A stretch of DNA of 64,000 bases from contig NZ_CP129238.1 in assembly GCF_030413595.1 (NCBI RefSeq), positions 558,001 to 622,000 on the forward strand, written 5' to 3'. This document shows, piece after piece, positions 53,751-61,920 of this stretch. Within the stretch, counting starts at the first letter, position 1. The number at the start of each line of letters is the position of its first letter. This DNA comes from Planococcus liqunii. Its GTDB lineage: Bacteria; Bacillota; Bacilli; Bacillales_A; Planococcaceae. Position numbers and translations under genes: made by a program. The notes beneath the pieces were generated by a model. The model worked only from the letters and a program-made list of their open reading frames with translations. It did no database searches and was not told the origin of the DNA.

Positions 53751-53885
53751 ATGGAGAAAAAGAGGCGGAAAAAAGAGAAGAAGGATCGTTGGTGGATTTG
53801 GGATGTGGTTGAATTCTTTCTGGAATTGCTGGATCTTCTTCTATATATTCCAAGGCTTATTATCCGGATCGTGCGGGAATTTTAA
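53751..53885 (+). CDS. Small basic-hydrophobic protein (44 aa)
   Basis: A 44-residue gene with a good ribosome site (AGGGGAG, about 7 bases before ATG). The product begins MEKKRRKKEKKDRWWIWD, continues with an acidic-hydrophobic stretch (VVEFFLELLDLLLYIPR) and ends LIIRIVREF. It resembles the 54-residue protein at 10437-10601 in its basic start, tryptophans and the IPRLxxR motif near the end. It may be an amphipathic membrane-associated peptide. No family name is known to me. A strong terminator follows 15 bases behind the stop. Confidence 0.65.
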   Translation: MEKKRRKKEKKDRWWIWDVVEFFLELLDLLLYIPRLIIRIVREF

Positions 53886-53900
53886 TGCTTTGCAAAGTTG

Positions 53901-53946
53901 AAAAACGTTCAAAAACGGATAGCCGTTTTTGAACGTTTTTTTATTT
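53901..53946. terminator. Bidirectional terminator between the small gene and the DUF4188 gene
   Basis: AAAAACGTTCAAAAACGG and CCGTTTTTGAACGTTTTT form a perfect 18-bp stem around a 4-base loop with T run. Confidence 0.93.
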
Positions 53947-54429
53947 TTGCAGCACATAATTTTTCTTAATCCGTTTATGTGCCGAATTATTGGCAGCAGT
54001 AATTTCAGTGGAACCGATTGCTTTTGCCAAACCGAACTTTGGCATATTGCCGTAGATGGTTTCAAAACCGTCTGCCCGAATTAAATAAGTTTCATGGTAA
54101 ATGCCGACCGCATCATTGTTGCCAACTTTTTTATTGAAGTTACGCCAGGCGGGTAAATGTTTTGATCCTTTCGCATAGGCCAGCAGTTGTTGTTCGGAGC
54201 GCCAGTATTGAATCATGATTGTCGTCCGCAATCCAAAAAAATTCTCGATGGATAAACAACCCAGTTCTTTATTCATAGACAATTCCTTGATCATGGCCGG
54301 CATAGCCGTAAACACCGGGAACCATTTGCGCACTGCCCGGTAATTATTGATGCGCATGCCGATGATGAAAACCACAAAATCTTCGTCCGTATCCGCCGTA
54401 TACCTTCCTGGAAAAACTTGTGCTCCCAT
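53941..54429 (-). CDS. DUF4188 domain protein
   Basis: A 162-residue protein of the DUF4188 family, sometimes called monooxygenase-like. The characteristic sequence is VVFIIGMRINNYRAVRKWFPVFTAMPAMIKEL, then FFGLRTTIMIQYWRSEQQLLAYAK, HLPAWRNFN, AVGIYHETYLI and ETIYGNMPKFGLAKA. The fold is likely a dimeric ferredoxin-like barrel. The ATG at 54429 has AGGAGG 6 bases upstream; the frame opens further upstream without support. No substrate is known. Confidence 0.88.
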   Translation of the reverse strand: MGAQVFPGRYTADTDEDFVVFIIGMRINNYRAVRKWFPVFTAMPAMIKELSMNKELGCLSIENFFGLRTTIMIQYWRSEQQLLAYAKGSKHLPAWRNFNKKVGNNDAVGIYHETYLIRADGFETIYGNMPKFGLAKAIGSTEITAANNSAHKRIKKNYVLQK

Positions 54430-54793
54430 TTGAGTCCTCCTCATGAATGTCGGTTTCGAAATACATTTCAAGGCAGCCGCTTCTCGCTAGTTAAATACAA
54501 TATACATCGGCAAGCAACAGGTGTATAGAGAATCTTTTGGAGATGATTTCAGAGCAGCGTGGATAAACTTTGAAGACCACGAATAAACTCCAGGCAGCGC
54601 GAATAAACCGGCTAAAAGAAAAGCGCTATTTCATCCCGCCATCCGTTTACAGAACAGAATAGCAGAGAACCTCTCCGGCGTTTTAAGTTTCCGGCTTAAC
54701 GGGTAGAGATAGAGACGGAATAAATGAACAAGCAGCTTGCCTGGCAGAGACCTTAAGCTAAAGGCTGTTAAACCAAAAGGAGTGTTAATTAAC
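54430..54793. other. Intergenic region between the DUF4188 and aldehyde dehydrogenase genes
   Basis: Divergent promoter region. It includes the three-unit repeat at 54556-54612. I saw no clear gene and no hexamers that I could call with confidence for the plus strand. Confidence 0.5.
54556..54612. repeat. Three-unit repeat with GAATAAAC core
   Basis: GATAAAC at 54562 and GAATAAAC at 54581 and 54601 recur with a period of about 20 bases; each has a preceding G/C-rich tetramer (GCGTG, CCAC, GCGC). The spacers vary in sequence. The period is similar to that of the CGGACAGTA array at 37141. Confidence 0.55.
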
Positions 54794-56266
54794 ATGATTA
54801 CAACCGACTTTTCACAGCTTTATTTTGAAGGAAAATGGCAGAACGGATCCAGCGACAATAAGATGAAAAACACGAATCCTTATTCAGGAGAAGAACTGGT
54901 GACGATTCAGGCAGCCGACAAAGATGATTTGGACCGCGCCTATAAAGCAGCAGCGGAAGCGCAAATCGACTGGGCGAAGGAATTGCCGCAGAACAAGCGC
55001 AAAGTTTTGGAAAAAGTAGAAGAGGTCATGACGGAAAACAAAGAACTCATTATCGACTGGCTGATCAAAGAAGCCGGCAGTACGTATATGAAGGCAGCGA
55101 CGGAATTTGGTGCAGCTTTGAATGTCGTAAAAGAAGTAGCAGCATTTCCATTCAAGATGGAAGGTAAGATTTTGCCCTCCCAGACGGCTGGCAAGGAGAA
55201 CCGGATTTACCGCAATCCGATCGGGGTCATCGGAGTTATCAGCCCGTGGAACTTCCCGTTCCATTTGGCGATGCGCTCGATTGCACCCGCTTTGGCAACG
55301 GGCAACGGCGTCGTGGTGAAACCGGCGACGGACACGCCTGTGACCGGCGGATTGCTCTTTGCGAGCATTTTTGAAGCGGCGGGATTGCCGAAAGGCCTGC
55401 TGAATGTCATCGTCGGACGCGGTTCGGAAATCGGCGACGATATCGTCAAACACCCGATTCCCCGTTTGATTTCGTTTACGGGGTCGACGCCGGTAGGAAA
55501 GCGCATAGGCGAACTGGCGGGCGGCAACCTGAAAAAGACGGCGCTCGAACTTGGCGGCAATAACGCCTTCATCGTACTGGATGATGCGGATATCGATTAC
55601 GCAGTCAACTCTGCGCTGTTCGGCAAGTTTTACCACCAAGGGCAAATTTGTATGGCGACTAACCGGATTCTTATTCATGAAGACCGCTACGAAGAATTCG
55701 CTGAGCTGTTTGTAGCCCGCGCGAAGAAATTGAAATACGGCAATCCGGCGGAAAAAGATACACACGTCGGACCGCTGATCAACCGGGACCAGGCCGACCG
55801 CATTTTGCAGGATATTAAAGAAAGCGTGGAACGCGGAGCGGAATTGCTGCTTGGCGGCGAATGCGACGGAAACGTCATGCAGCCGACGGTCCTCGGTGCA
55901 GGCACGAACGATATGCCAATCGCAGAAAACGAGATTTTTGGGCCGGTTGCGGTATTGATTCCATTCAGCAGCGACGACGAAGCAGTCGAAATGGTCAATG
56001 CCTTCCCATACGGCTTGAGCGGCGCCGTCCACTCTTCCAATATTGAATGCGGCACGCAATTCGCCCATAAAATCAATACCGGCATGATTCACGTGAACGA
56101 CCAATCGGTCAACGACGAAGCGCATGTGCCGTTTGGCGGCGAGAAAGAATCCGGCCTTGGACGTTTCAACGGGGACTGGGTGCTGGAAGAATTCACAACG
56201 ATGAAATGGATTTCTGTTCAGCATACGCATCGCGATTACGGCCCGTTTATTGAAGCATTGAAATAA
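54794..56266 (+). CDS. Aldehyde dehydrogenase family protein
   Basis: A 490-residue NAD(P)-dependent aldehyde dehydrogenase. Key parts are the cofactor segment IGVISPWNFPFHLAMRSIAPALATGN, VKPATDTP, FTGSTPVGKRIGELAG, the general-base Glu in LELGGNNAFIVL (about residue 254) and the catalytic Cys in QGQICMATNRI (about residue 289). ENEIFGPV is the conserved loop near the active site. It resembles vanillin/benzaldehyde dehydrogenases of Bacillus (YfmT-like). GGAG stands 12 bases before ATG 54794. An oxidoreductase of the SDR family follows in the same direction. Confidence 0.9.
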   Translation: MITTDFSQLYFEGKWQNGSSDNKMKNTNPYSGEELVTIQAADKDDLDRAYKAAAEAQIDWAKELPQNKRKVLEKVEEVMTENKELIIDWLIKEAGSTYMKAATEFGAALNVVKEVAAFPFKMEGKILPSQTAGKENRIYRNPIGVIGVISPWNFPFHLAMRSIAPALATGNGVVVKPATDTPVTGGLLFASIFEAAGLPKGLLNVIVGRGSEIGDDIVKHPIPRLISFTGSTPVGKRIGELAGGNLKKTALELGGNNAFIVLDDADIDYAVNSALFGKFYHQGQICMATNRILIHEDRYEEFAELFVARAKKLKYGNPAEKDTHVGPLINRDQADRILQDIKESVERGAELLLGGECDGNVMQPTVLGAGTNDMPIAENEIFGPVAVLIPFSSDDEAVEMVNAFPYGLSGAVHSSNIECGTQFAHKINTGMIHVNDQSVNDEAHVPFGGEKESGLGRFNGDWVLEEFTTMKWISVQHTHRDYGPFIEALK

Positions 56267-56359
56267 ACGGGAAAATTTAGATATTTACAGCAGTATGCAA
56301 GCAGTTTAAAGTGAAAAAGCATCACTTATGATTTATGAAGAAATGGAGCTGGAAAACCA

Positions 56360-57097
56360 ATGGCAACAAAGAAAACAGTGATTATTACAGGTGCAAGCAG
56401 CGGCATCGGCCAAGCGGCTGCCAAAGAGCTGGCGGGCAGAGGATATGCCGTCATGCTGGCAGCGCGCCGGGAAGAGCGCCTCGTGGAACTGAAAAAAGAA
56501 ATCGAAGAAGCAGGTGGACAGGCAGCGTATCAAGTGACGGATGTCACTTCATCCAAAGAGATGAAAGCCTTGGCAGAAGCGGCGATTGAACAGTTCGGCC
56601 AGATTGACGTGTTGGTCAATAACGCGGGCCTCATGCCTTTGTCTTATATGAACAAACTGAAAATCGAAGAATGGGACAAAATGGTCGATGTGAATATCAA
56701 AGGCGTGCTGTATGGCATCGCTGCCGTTCTTCCGCATATGGAAGAACGCGGGGAAGGGCATATCGTCAACATCTCATCGGTTGCCGGGCATGATATTACG
56801 CCAGGCAGTGCTGTCTACAGCGGAACGAAGTTTGCCGTCCGTGCCATTACGGAAGGATTGCGCCAGGAACTGAGTCCCGATATGAACATCCGGGCGACGA
56901 TTGTATCGCCAGGTGCAGTTGCCACAGAACTGACAGACACGATCACCGACCAGGACATCCTGGACGGTTTTGCAAGCGGCAATCCGATGAAGTTCTTGGA
57001 AGCGGAAGACATTGCCCGCGCGATTGGCTATGCAGTCGAACAACCGGATTATGTCGATGTCAACGAAATCCTGATCCGTCCGCGCCAACAGAAATAA
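56360..57097 (+). CDS. Short-chain dehydrogenase/reductase
   Basis: A 245-residue classical SDR. The cofactor-binding TGASSGIG is at residues 10-17, NNAG in VLVNNAGLMPLS, and the catalytic Ser, Tyr and Lys in NISSVAGHDITPGSAVYSGTKFAVRAITEG (YxxxK). The sequence is near the group annotated as clavaldehyde- or YdfG-like SDR. The ligand is unknown; an alcohol-aldehyde pair with the dehydrogenase upstream is possible. TGGAG stands 15 bases before the ATG. Confidence 0.9.
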   Translation: MATKKTVIITGASSGIGQAAAKELAGRGYAVMLAARREERLVELKKEIEEAGGQAAYQVTDVTSSKEMKALAEAAIEQFGQIDVLVNNAGLMPLSYMNKLKIEEWDKMVDVNIKGVLYGIAAVLPHMEERGEGHIVNISSVAGHDITPGSAVYSGTKFAVRAITEGLRQELSPDMNIRATIVSPGAVATELTDTITDQDILDGFASGNPMKFLEAEDIARAIGYAVEQPDYVDVNEILIRPRQQK

Positions 57098-57109
57098 GAA
57101 TAAGTTCCT

Positions 57110-57162
57110 AGAAGCTGCAGATTTTCTAATTAACTTAGAAGATTTTGCAGCTTCTTTTTTTA
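57110..57162 (+). terminator. Terminator of the SDR gene
   Basis: AGAAGCTGCA-G-ATTTTCT and AGAA-G-ATTTTGCAGCTTCT pair over a long stem and are followed by TTTTTT. Confidence 0.85.
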
Positions 57163-57246
57163 GTTGAAAGCCTGACAGCTAGCAGTACTGGAAGTTTTCG
57201 GCGAGCTGTGGCAAATGGTTCATTTTACAGAAAATTTTAAGATGCC

Positions 57247-57275
57247 TTGATTTTGAAAGCACTTTCACATATAAT
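57247..57275 (+). promoter_or_regulatory. Promoter of the uronate operon
   Basis: TTGATT and TATAAT are 17 bases apart. A cre-like palindrome fills most of the spacer, and the direct repeat that is the likely KdgR operator begins 6 bases behind the -10 box. Confidence 0.7.
57254..57267 (+). promoter_or_regulatory. cre-like site in the promoter spacer
   Basis: TGAAAGCACTTTCA matches the cre consensus except for A in the central CG. Its place between -35 and -10 would block RNA polymerase. Confidence 0.5.
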
Positions 57276-57280
57276 TCTAC

Positions 57281-57305
57281 TAAACCGATTTAGTAAACCG
57301 ATTTA
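57281..57305 (+). promoter_or_regulatory. Likely KdgR operators of the uronate operon
   Basis: TAAACCGATTTA occurs twice, at 57281-57292 and 57294-57305. Each copy with its flanks is a near-palindrome with central CG, as expected for a LacI-family repressor. They lie at the predicted start of transcription. The only LacI-family gene in the operon is kdgR at 60867. Confidence 0.6.
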
Positions 57306-57341
57306 TTAAATCTAGATGGAGTATTGAGAGGGGTAATTGGG

Positions 57342-58298
57342 TTGTCGAAGACTTATCAAGTTTTTACATTGGGTGATGCGTTGATCACGTTCAATCCCTC
57401 TGAAACTGGACCGCTTCGCTATGTGCCAGCGTTCAGCCGCAAGGTAGGCGGGGCTGAATTGAATTTTGCGATTGGCTGCGCTCGCTTGGGGCTGCATACG
57501 AAATGGGCAAGCCGTTTAGGCGGAGACGAATTTGGCCGTGTGATTTATAATTTTGCACGCGGAGAAGGCGTCGATATGGAACAGGTGAAGTTTGTCGAAA
57601 ACTATCCGACATCATTGAATTTCAAGGAAATTCGCGAAGACGGTTCTGGAAAAACGTTTTATTACCGCTACCAGTCGCCGATTTTAACATTGGAACCGGA
57701 AGACATTACAGAAACGATGTTTGCAGATACGGATTTGATTCATCTGACAGGTGTGTTCCTGGCAATCGATCCGAAAAACCTGGCGATTGCCAAACGGGTG
57801 TTAGCCATAGCCAAAGACAAAGGAATTAAAGTGTCGTTCGATCCGAATATCCGTTTGAAGTTGTGGACGCTTGAACAAGCAAATGCAGTGTATCAGGAAA
57901 TTTTCCCGTCGGTTGATATTTTACTGACCGGGCTCGATGAAATCGACATGATTATCGGGGATTCTTCTGAAAGCGCTTTGGAGAAATTTGCAGCTGAATT
58001 CAATATTGAGCAGCTGGTTATCAAAGACGGCGGCAACGGAGCAAGGCTTTACCGCGACGTAACCTGGTATACGAAAGAAGCATTCAAAGTAACGCCAATC
58101 GACACGGTTGGAGCAGGAGACGGCTTTGATGCCGGCTATGTCTACGCCATGCTTCATGGCTATTCGCCCGAAGAGGCGCTGGAGTTTGCGAACGGAGTTG
58201 GAGCGCTGGTGACAACCGTATCCGGCGACAACGAAGGACTTCCGTATTTAGAAGAAGTACAGGCTTTGATTCGCAACGAAAAAATCATTGAACGTTAA
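57342..58298 (+). CDS. kdgK: 2-dehydro-3-deoxygluconate kinase
   Basis: A 318-residue PfkB-family kinase that phosphorylates 2-keto-3-deoxygluconate (KDG) to KDPG. The family motifs are KVGGAELNFAIGCARLGLHTKWASRLG (N-terminal) and DTVGAGDGFDAGYVYAML (about residues 246-263, catalytic Asp and anion hole). FDPNIRLKLW is typical of KdgK. I chose TTG 57342 as start because GAGAGGGG precedes it; a TTG 18 bases earlier has no ribosome site. It is the first gene of the operon. Confidence 0.92.
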   Translation: MSKTYQVFTLGDALITFNPSETGPLRYVPAFSRKVGGAELNFAIGCARLGLHTKWASRLGGDEFGRVIYNFARGEGVDMEQVKFVENYPTSLNFKEIREDGSGKTFYYRYQSPILTLEPEDITETMFADTDLIHLTGVFLAIDPKNLAIAKRVLAIAKDKGIKVSFDPNIRLKLWTLEQANAVYQEIFPSVDILLTGLDEIDMIIGDSSESALEKFAAEFNIEQLVIKDGGNGARLYRDVTWYTKEAFKVTPIDTVGAGDGFDAGYVYAMLHGYSPEEALEFANGVGALVTTVSGDNEGLPYLEEVQALIRNEKIIER

Positions 58299-58317
58299 CT
58301 AGAGGAGGAACACCGAT

Positions 58318-58938
58318 ATGTTGAAACACGAAGTTTTATCGCGTTTAACTGAAACAAAAGTGGTAGCGGTGATTCGCGGAAGCAACGCAGAAGAAGCGAT
58401 TGCATTGTCGAAAGCAGCCGTACAAGGAGGCATTCCAGCCATCGAATTGACGTATACGACGCCTCACGTGCAGAAGGTTTTTGAAGCTTTGGCGGAAGAA
58501 GACGTCCTGCTCGGGGCAGGAACTGTGCTGGATCCGGAGACTGCACGCCACGCGATTTTAGCCGGCGCAAAATTTGTAGTCAGCCCCCATTTTAACGAAG
58601 AAATTGCGACCGTGTGCAACCGCTACGGCATCCCGTATTTGCCTGGCTGTATGACTATTCGTGAGATGGTGAAAGCTCTGGAATTCGGTAGCGACATCAT
58701 TAAATTGTTCCCGGCGAACAATTTCACACCTTCTTTCATCAAATCAGTCAACGGACCGCTTCCGCACGTGCGGATTATGCCGACAGGCGGCATTAACTTG
58801 AACAACATTCAAGACTGGTTATCGGCTGGAGCAGTGGCAGTCGGAATCGGCAGTGATTTAAATAAAGCTTACGCAGCCGGCGGATTTGATGCAGCTGTGG
58901 AATTGAGCCAAAAATACATGCAGCAAAGCGCGCAATAA
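58318..58938 (+). CDS. kdgA: KDPG/KHG aldolase
   Basis: A 206-residue class I aldolase that splits KDPG into pyruvate and glyceraldehyde-3-phosphate. TKVVAVIRG is the N-terminal strand with the conserved arginine. IELTYTTP holds the catalytic Glu (about residue 43), GAGTVLDPETARHAILAGAKFVVSPHFNEE follows, and the Schiff-base Lys is in DIIKLFPANNF (about residue 125). GAGGAGGAAC stands before the ATG. It is 19 bases behind kdgK. Confidence 0.93.
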   Translation: MLKHEVLSRLTETKVVAVIRGSNAEEAIALSKAAVQGGIPAIELTYTTPHVQKVFEALAEEDVLLGAGTVLDPETARHAILAGAKFVVSPHFNEEIATVCNRYGIPYLPGCMTIREMVKALEFGSDIIKLFPANNFTPSFIKSVNGPLPHVRIMPTGGINLNNIQDWLSAGAVAVGIGSDLNKAYAAGGFDAAVELSQKYMQQSAQ

Positions 58939-58953
58939 AAAGGAGTGGCACCG

Positions 58954-60030
58954 ATGAACATGACATTTCGCTGGTACGGCAGAGGCAACGACACCGTAAC
59001 CTTAGAACACATCAAACAAATTCCAGGCGTTAAAGGCATCGTCTGGGCACTTCATAACAAGCCAGCCGGAGAAATCTGGACAAAAGAAGAAATCAAAGAC
59101 GAAGTGGACTACATCAAATCTCATGGTTTCCACATAGATGTCGTAGAAAGTGTGAATGTCCACGAATCCATCAAACTGGGCAATGCAGAACGCGGCCGCT
59201 ACATTGAAAATTACAAAGAATCAATCCGCAACTTGGCTGAGTTTGGCGTAAAAGTGATTTGCTATAACTTTATGCCGATCTTCGACTGGACGCGCACCGA
59301 GATGTTCCATCCGCTCGAAGACGGTTCAACGGCGCTGTTCTTCGAAAAAGCGAAAGTGGACAACATCGATCCAAAAGAATTGGTACGGGAAGTCAGCGAA
59401 GCGTCCGATTTGACGCTGCCAGGCTGGGAACCGGAAAAACTGGATCGCATCACCGAACTGTTCGATGCGTATAAAGAAATCGACGAAGCCAAGCTGTGGG
59501 AAAACTTAGCGTATTTCTTAAAAGAAATCATTCCCGTTGCAGAAGAAGCCGGCATCCAAATGGCGATTCATCCGGACGATCCGCCGTTTTCAATCTTTGG
59601 TCTGCCGCGCATTATTACAGGAGCAGCAAGCTATGAGAAATTAATTGAAATTTCGGATTCGCCATCGAATGCATTTACGATGTGTACAGGTTCAATGGGA
59701 GCGAGCCCTTCCAACAATATGGTGGAAATTGCCGAGAAATATGCAAACCGCTCGCCATTCGCCCATATCCGCAATGTAAAAATTTACGACAACGGCGATT
59801 TTACGGAAACTTCCCATTACACACAAGACGGCTCAATCGATGTCAAAGGTGTAGTCAAAGCTTTGCATGAACAAAATTATACAGGCTACGTACGGCCTGA
59901 TCATGGCCGCCACATTTGGGGCGAAGTATGCCGCCCGGGATACGGTTTATATGACCGTGCACTCGGCATTATGTATCTGCTTGGCTTATGGGATGCTTAT
60001 GAAACCAAAAGAACGGAGGAATCCCGATGA
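58954..60030 (+). CDS. uxuA: Mannonate dehydratase
   Basis: A 358-residue enzyme that converts D-mannonate to KDG. The N terminus MTFRWYGRGNDTVTLEHIKQIPGVKGIVWALHNKPAGEIW and the metal-binding AIHPDDPPFSIFGLPRIITG (about residues 204-223) are typical, as is the C-terminal YVRPDHGRHIWGE. It is the length of other UxuA proteins. ATG 58954 follows AGGAG with 8 bases; an in-frame GTG nine bases earlier is less likely. It overlaps the next gene by four bases. Confidence 0.95.
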   Translation: MNMTFRWYGRGNDTVTLEHIKQIPGVKGIVWALHNKPAGEIWTKEEIKDEVDYIKSHGFHIDVVESVNVHESIKLGNAERGRYIENYKESIRNLAEFGVKVICYNFMPIFDWTRTEMFHPLEDGSTALFFEKAKVDNIDPKELVREVSEASDLTLPGWEPEKLDRITELFDAYKEIDEAKLWENLAYFLKEIIPVAEEAGIQMAIHPDDPPFSIFGLPRIITGAASYEKLIEISDSPSNAFTMCTGSMGASPSNNMVEIAEKYANRSPFAHIRNVKIYDNGDFTETSHYTQDGSIDVKGVVKALHEQNYTGYVRPDHGRHIWGEVCRPGYGLYDRALGIMYLLGLWDAYETKRTEESR

Positions 60031-60863
60031 TTCCCATTCATGAAAACTTGAAAGGCCGCGTTGCGGTCATCACAGGCGGCAGCGGTGTATTGTGTTCAGA
60101 AATGGCACGTGAACTGGCGCGCCAAGGCGTCAGCGTCGCAGTGATTAACCGGACCGCTGAAAAAGGCGAAACCGTTGCCAAGGAAATTACCGCAGCAGGC
60201 GGCACCGCTTTGGCAATTTCTGCAGATGTTCTGAACCGCAGCGAAATGGAAAAAGCGAAAGATGCCGTGCTGAAAGCATTCGGCAAAGTCGATATCTTGA
60301 TCAATGGCGCAGGCGGCAACCACGCCGATGCCATTACCGGACCGGAACTTCACGACGAAGAGGCGGAAGGGAAATCTTTCTTTGATTTGGAAGAAAGCGG
60401 ATTCAGCAATGTTTTTTCGCTCAATTTCACAGGCACATTTTTGGCTTGCCAAGTGTTCGGAAAAGAATTGCTGAAAAGCGAAGCACCGGCCATTGTCAAT
60501 CTTTCATCCATGAGTTCGTATGCGCCGTTGACGAAAATACCGGCATACAGCGCAGCAAAAGCGTCAATCAACAATTTCACGATGTGGATGGCTGTCCATT
60601 TCGCGGAAACCGGCTTGCGCGTCAATGCCATCGCACCCGGATTTTTCAAAACCACGCAAAATAAGGACTTGCTTGTAGATGCAGAAGGCAATTTAACTGC
60701 CCGCTCACAAAAAATCTTAGCCGCGACGCCGATGAACCGCTTCGGTCAGCCTGAAGATTTGCTTGGGGCGTTATTATTCCTTGTCGATGAATCGTATTCT
60801 TCATTTGTTACCGGAACGACTTTATCAGTTGACGGCGGCTTTATGGCGTATTCGGGGGTTTAA
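60027..60863 (+). CDS. uxuB: D-mannonate oxidoreductase (SDR type, UxuB/YjmF-like)
   Basis: A 278-residue SDR. It has the cofactor motif TGGSGVLCSEMARELAR (about residues 16-32), INGAGGNHADAITG and the catalytic Y-x3-K in SMSSYAPLTKIPAYSAAKASINNFT. The sequence is like B. subtilis YjmF (UxuB), the fructuronate reductase that interconverts D-fructuronate and D-mannonate with NADH. Its place right behind uxuA, with which it overlaps (ATGA), supports this over a general SDR role. Confidence 0.9.
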   Translation: MIPIHENLKGRVAVITGGSGVLCSEMARELARQGVSVAVINRTAEKGETVAKEITAAGGTALAISADVLNRSEMEKAKDAVLKAFGKVDILINGAGGNHADAITGPELHDEEAEGKSFFDLEESGFSNVFSLNFTGTFLACQVFGKELLKSEAPAIVNLSSMSSYAPLTKIPAYSAAKASINNFTMWMAVHFAETGLRVNAIAPGFFKTTQNKDLLVDAEGNLTARSQKILAATPMNRFGQPEDLLGALLFLVDESYSSFVTGTTLSVDGGFMAYSGV

Positions 60864-60866
60864 GCT

Positions 60867-61874
60867 ATGGCGAAAAATATAACCATTGCCCAAGTAGCAG
60901 AACAGGCGAAAGTGTCCAAAAGCACTGTCTCCCAATATTTGAACAAGCGCTATGAATACATGAGCGAAAGTACGCGCCAACGAATTGAGGCAGCTATTGA
61001 AGAACTCAATTACCATCCGAATAGCATTGCCCGCAGCCTAAAACAGAAATCGACGTATACGGTAGGGGTCATTGTCGCCAATATTCTTCACTCGTTTTCA
61101 ACGCAGATCCTGCGGGCCATTGAAAACAACTTCAATGCCAACGGTTTCCATATCATCATCTGCAACGCAGACGATGAGCCGGAAAAAGAACGGAATTATA
61201 TCGAGATGCTGCTGGCAAAACAAGTCGACGGCCTCATCATTTTTCCGACAGGCGGCAATTTGGATCTTTACGAACAAATGAACAAGCAGAATTTTCCTGT
61301 CGTCTTCATGGACCGGAAAATTGACGGACTTGAAGTCAATACCGTCATGCTCGATAACCATCGGGCTGCCCAATTGGCAATTGATGCTTTTGTTGAAAGC
61401 GATTACAAGAGGATTTCCATTATTACAACTTCCATCATCCGCAATACCAGTCCGCGTGTGGAACGGATTGAAGGTTACCGGCAGGCACTCGAAGCACATG
61501 GCCTTCCGGTCCGGGAAGAGTATGTCCGAACAGCCGATGCAGCCAATATCCAAAATGAGTTAAACGAACTGTTTGCACTGGATGCTCCTCCAGAAGCGAT
61601 ACTTGCTGGTAATGACAGAGTGCTGCTCGAAGTGCTGAAATACATGAAAGAACATCAATTGGTCATACCCGATGATGTTGCTGTTATCGGCATCGATGAA
61701 GTAGCCTTCGCCAGTTTTTATACACCGCCGCTTACGGTGGTCACCCAGCCGACAATCGATATGGCCAATAAAGCTACAGAATTGCTGCTGGAACAAATCA
61801 AATCAGAAAACAAAACAGCCAAAACTGCCATACATCGATTGCAGCCTAGCTTGATTAAGAGAGGTTCTTGTTAA
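60867..61874 (+). CDS. kdgR: LacI family repressor KdgR
   Basis: A 335-residue LacI-family regulator. The helix-turn-helix NITIAQVAEQAKVSKSTVSQYLNKRYEYMSESTRQRIEAAIEELNYHPNSIARSL covers residues 4-58. The sugar-binding part (VGVIVANILHSFSTQILRAIENNF, ICNADDEPEKERNYIEMLLAKQVDGLIIFPTGGN) follows. B. subtilis KdgR controls kdgR-kdgK-kdgA-kdgT; here it lies within the operon, likely binding at 57281-57305. The inducer is probably KDG. Three bases separate it from uxuB. Confidence 0.88.
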   Translation: MAKNITIAQVAEQAKVSKSTVSQYLNKRYEYMSESTRQRIEAAIEELNYHPNSIARSLKQKSTYTVGVIVANILHSFSTQILRAIENNFNANGFHIIICNADDEPEKERNYIEMLLAKQVDGLIIFPTGGNLDLYEQMNKQNFPVVFMDRKIDGLEVNTVMLDNHRAAQLAIDAFVESDYKRISIITTSIIRNTSPRVERIEGYRQALEAHGLPVREEYVRTADAANIQNELNELFALDAPPEAILAGNDRVLLEVLKYMKEHQLVIPDDVAVIGIDEVAFASFYTPPLTVVTQPTIDMANKATELLLEQIKSENKTAKTAIHRLQPSLIKRGSC

Positions 61875-61920
61875 TTTGATTGGAAACGGGTTTTTTGTTT
61901 TAGAATAGGTGGGAATAGGA

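Noticed and set aside
54884..56230. 448-codon frame opposite the aldehyde dehydrogenase gene
   Set aside because: Antisense shadow of a conserved gene; it lacks family motifs and a ribosome site.
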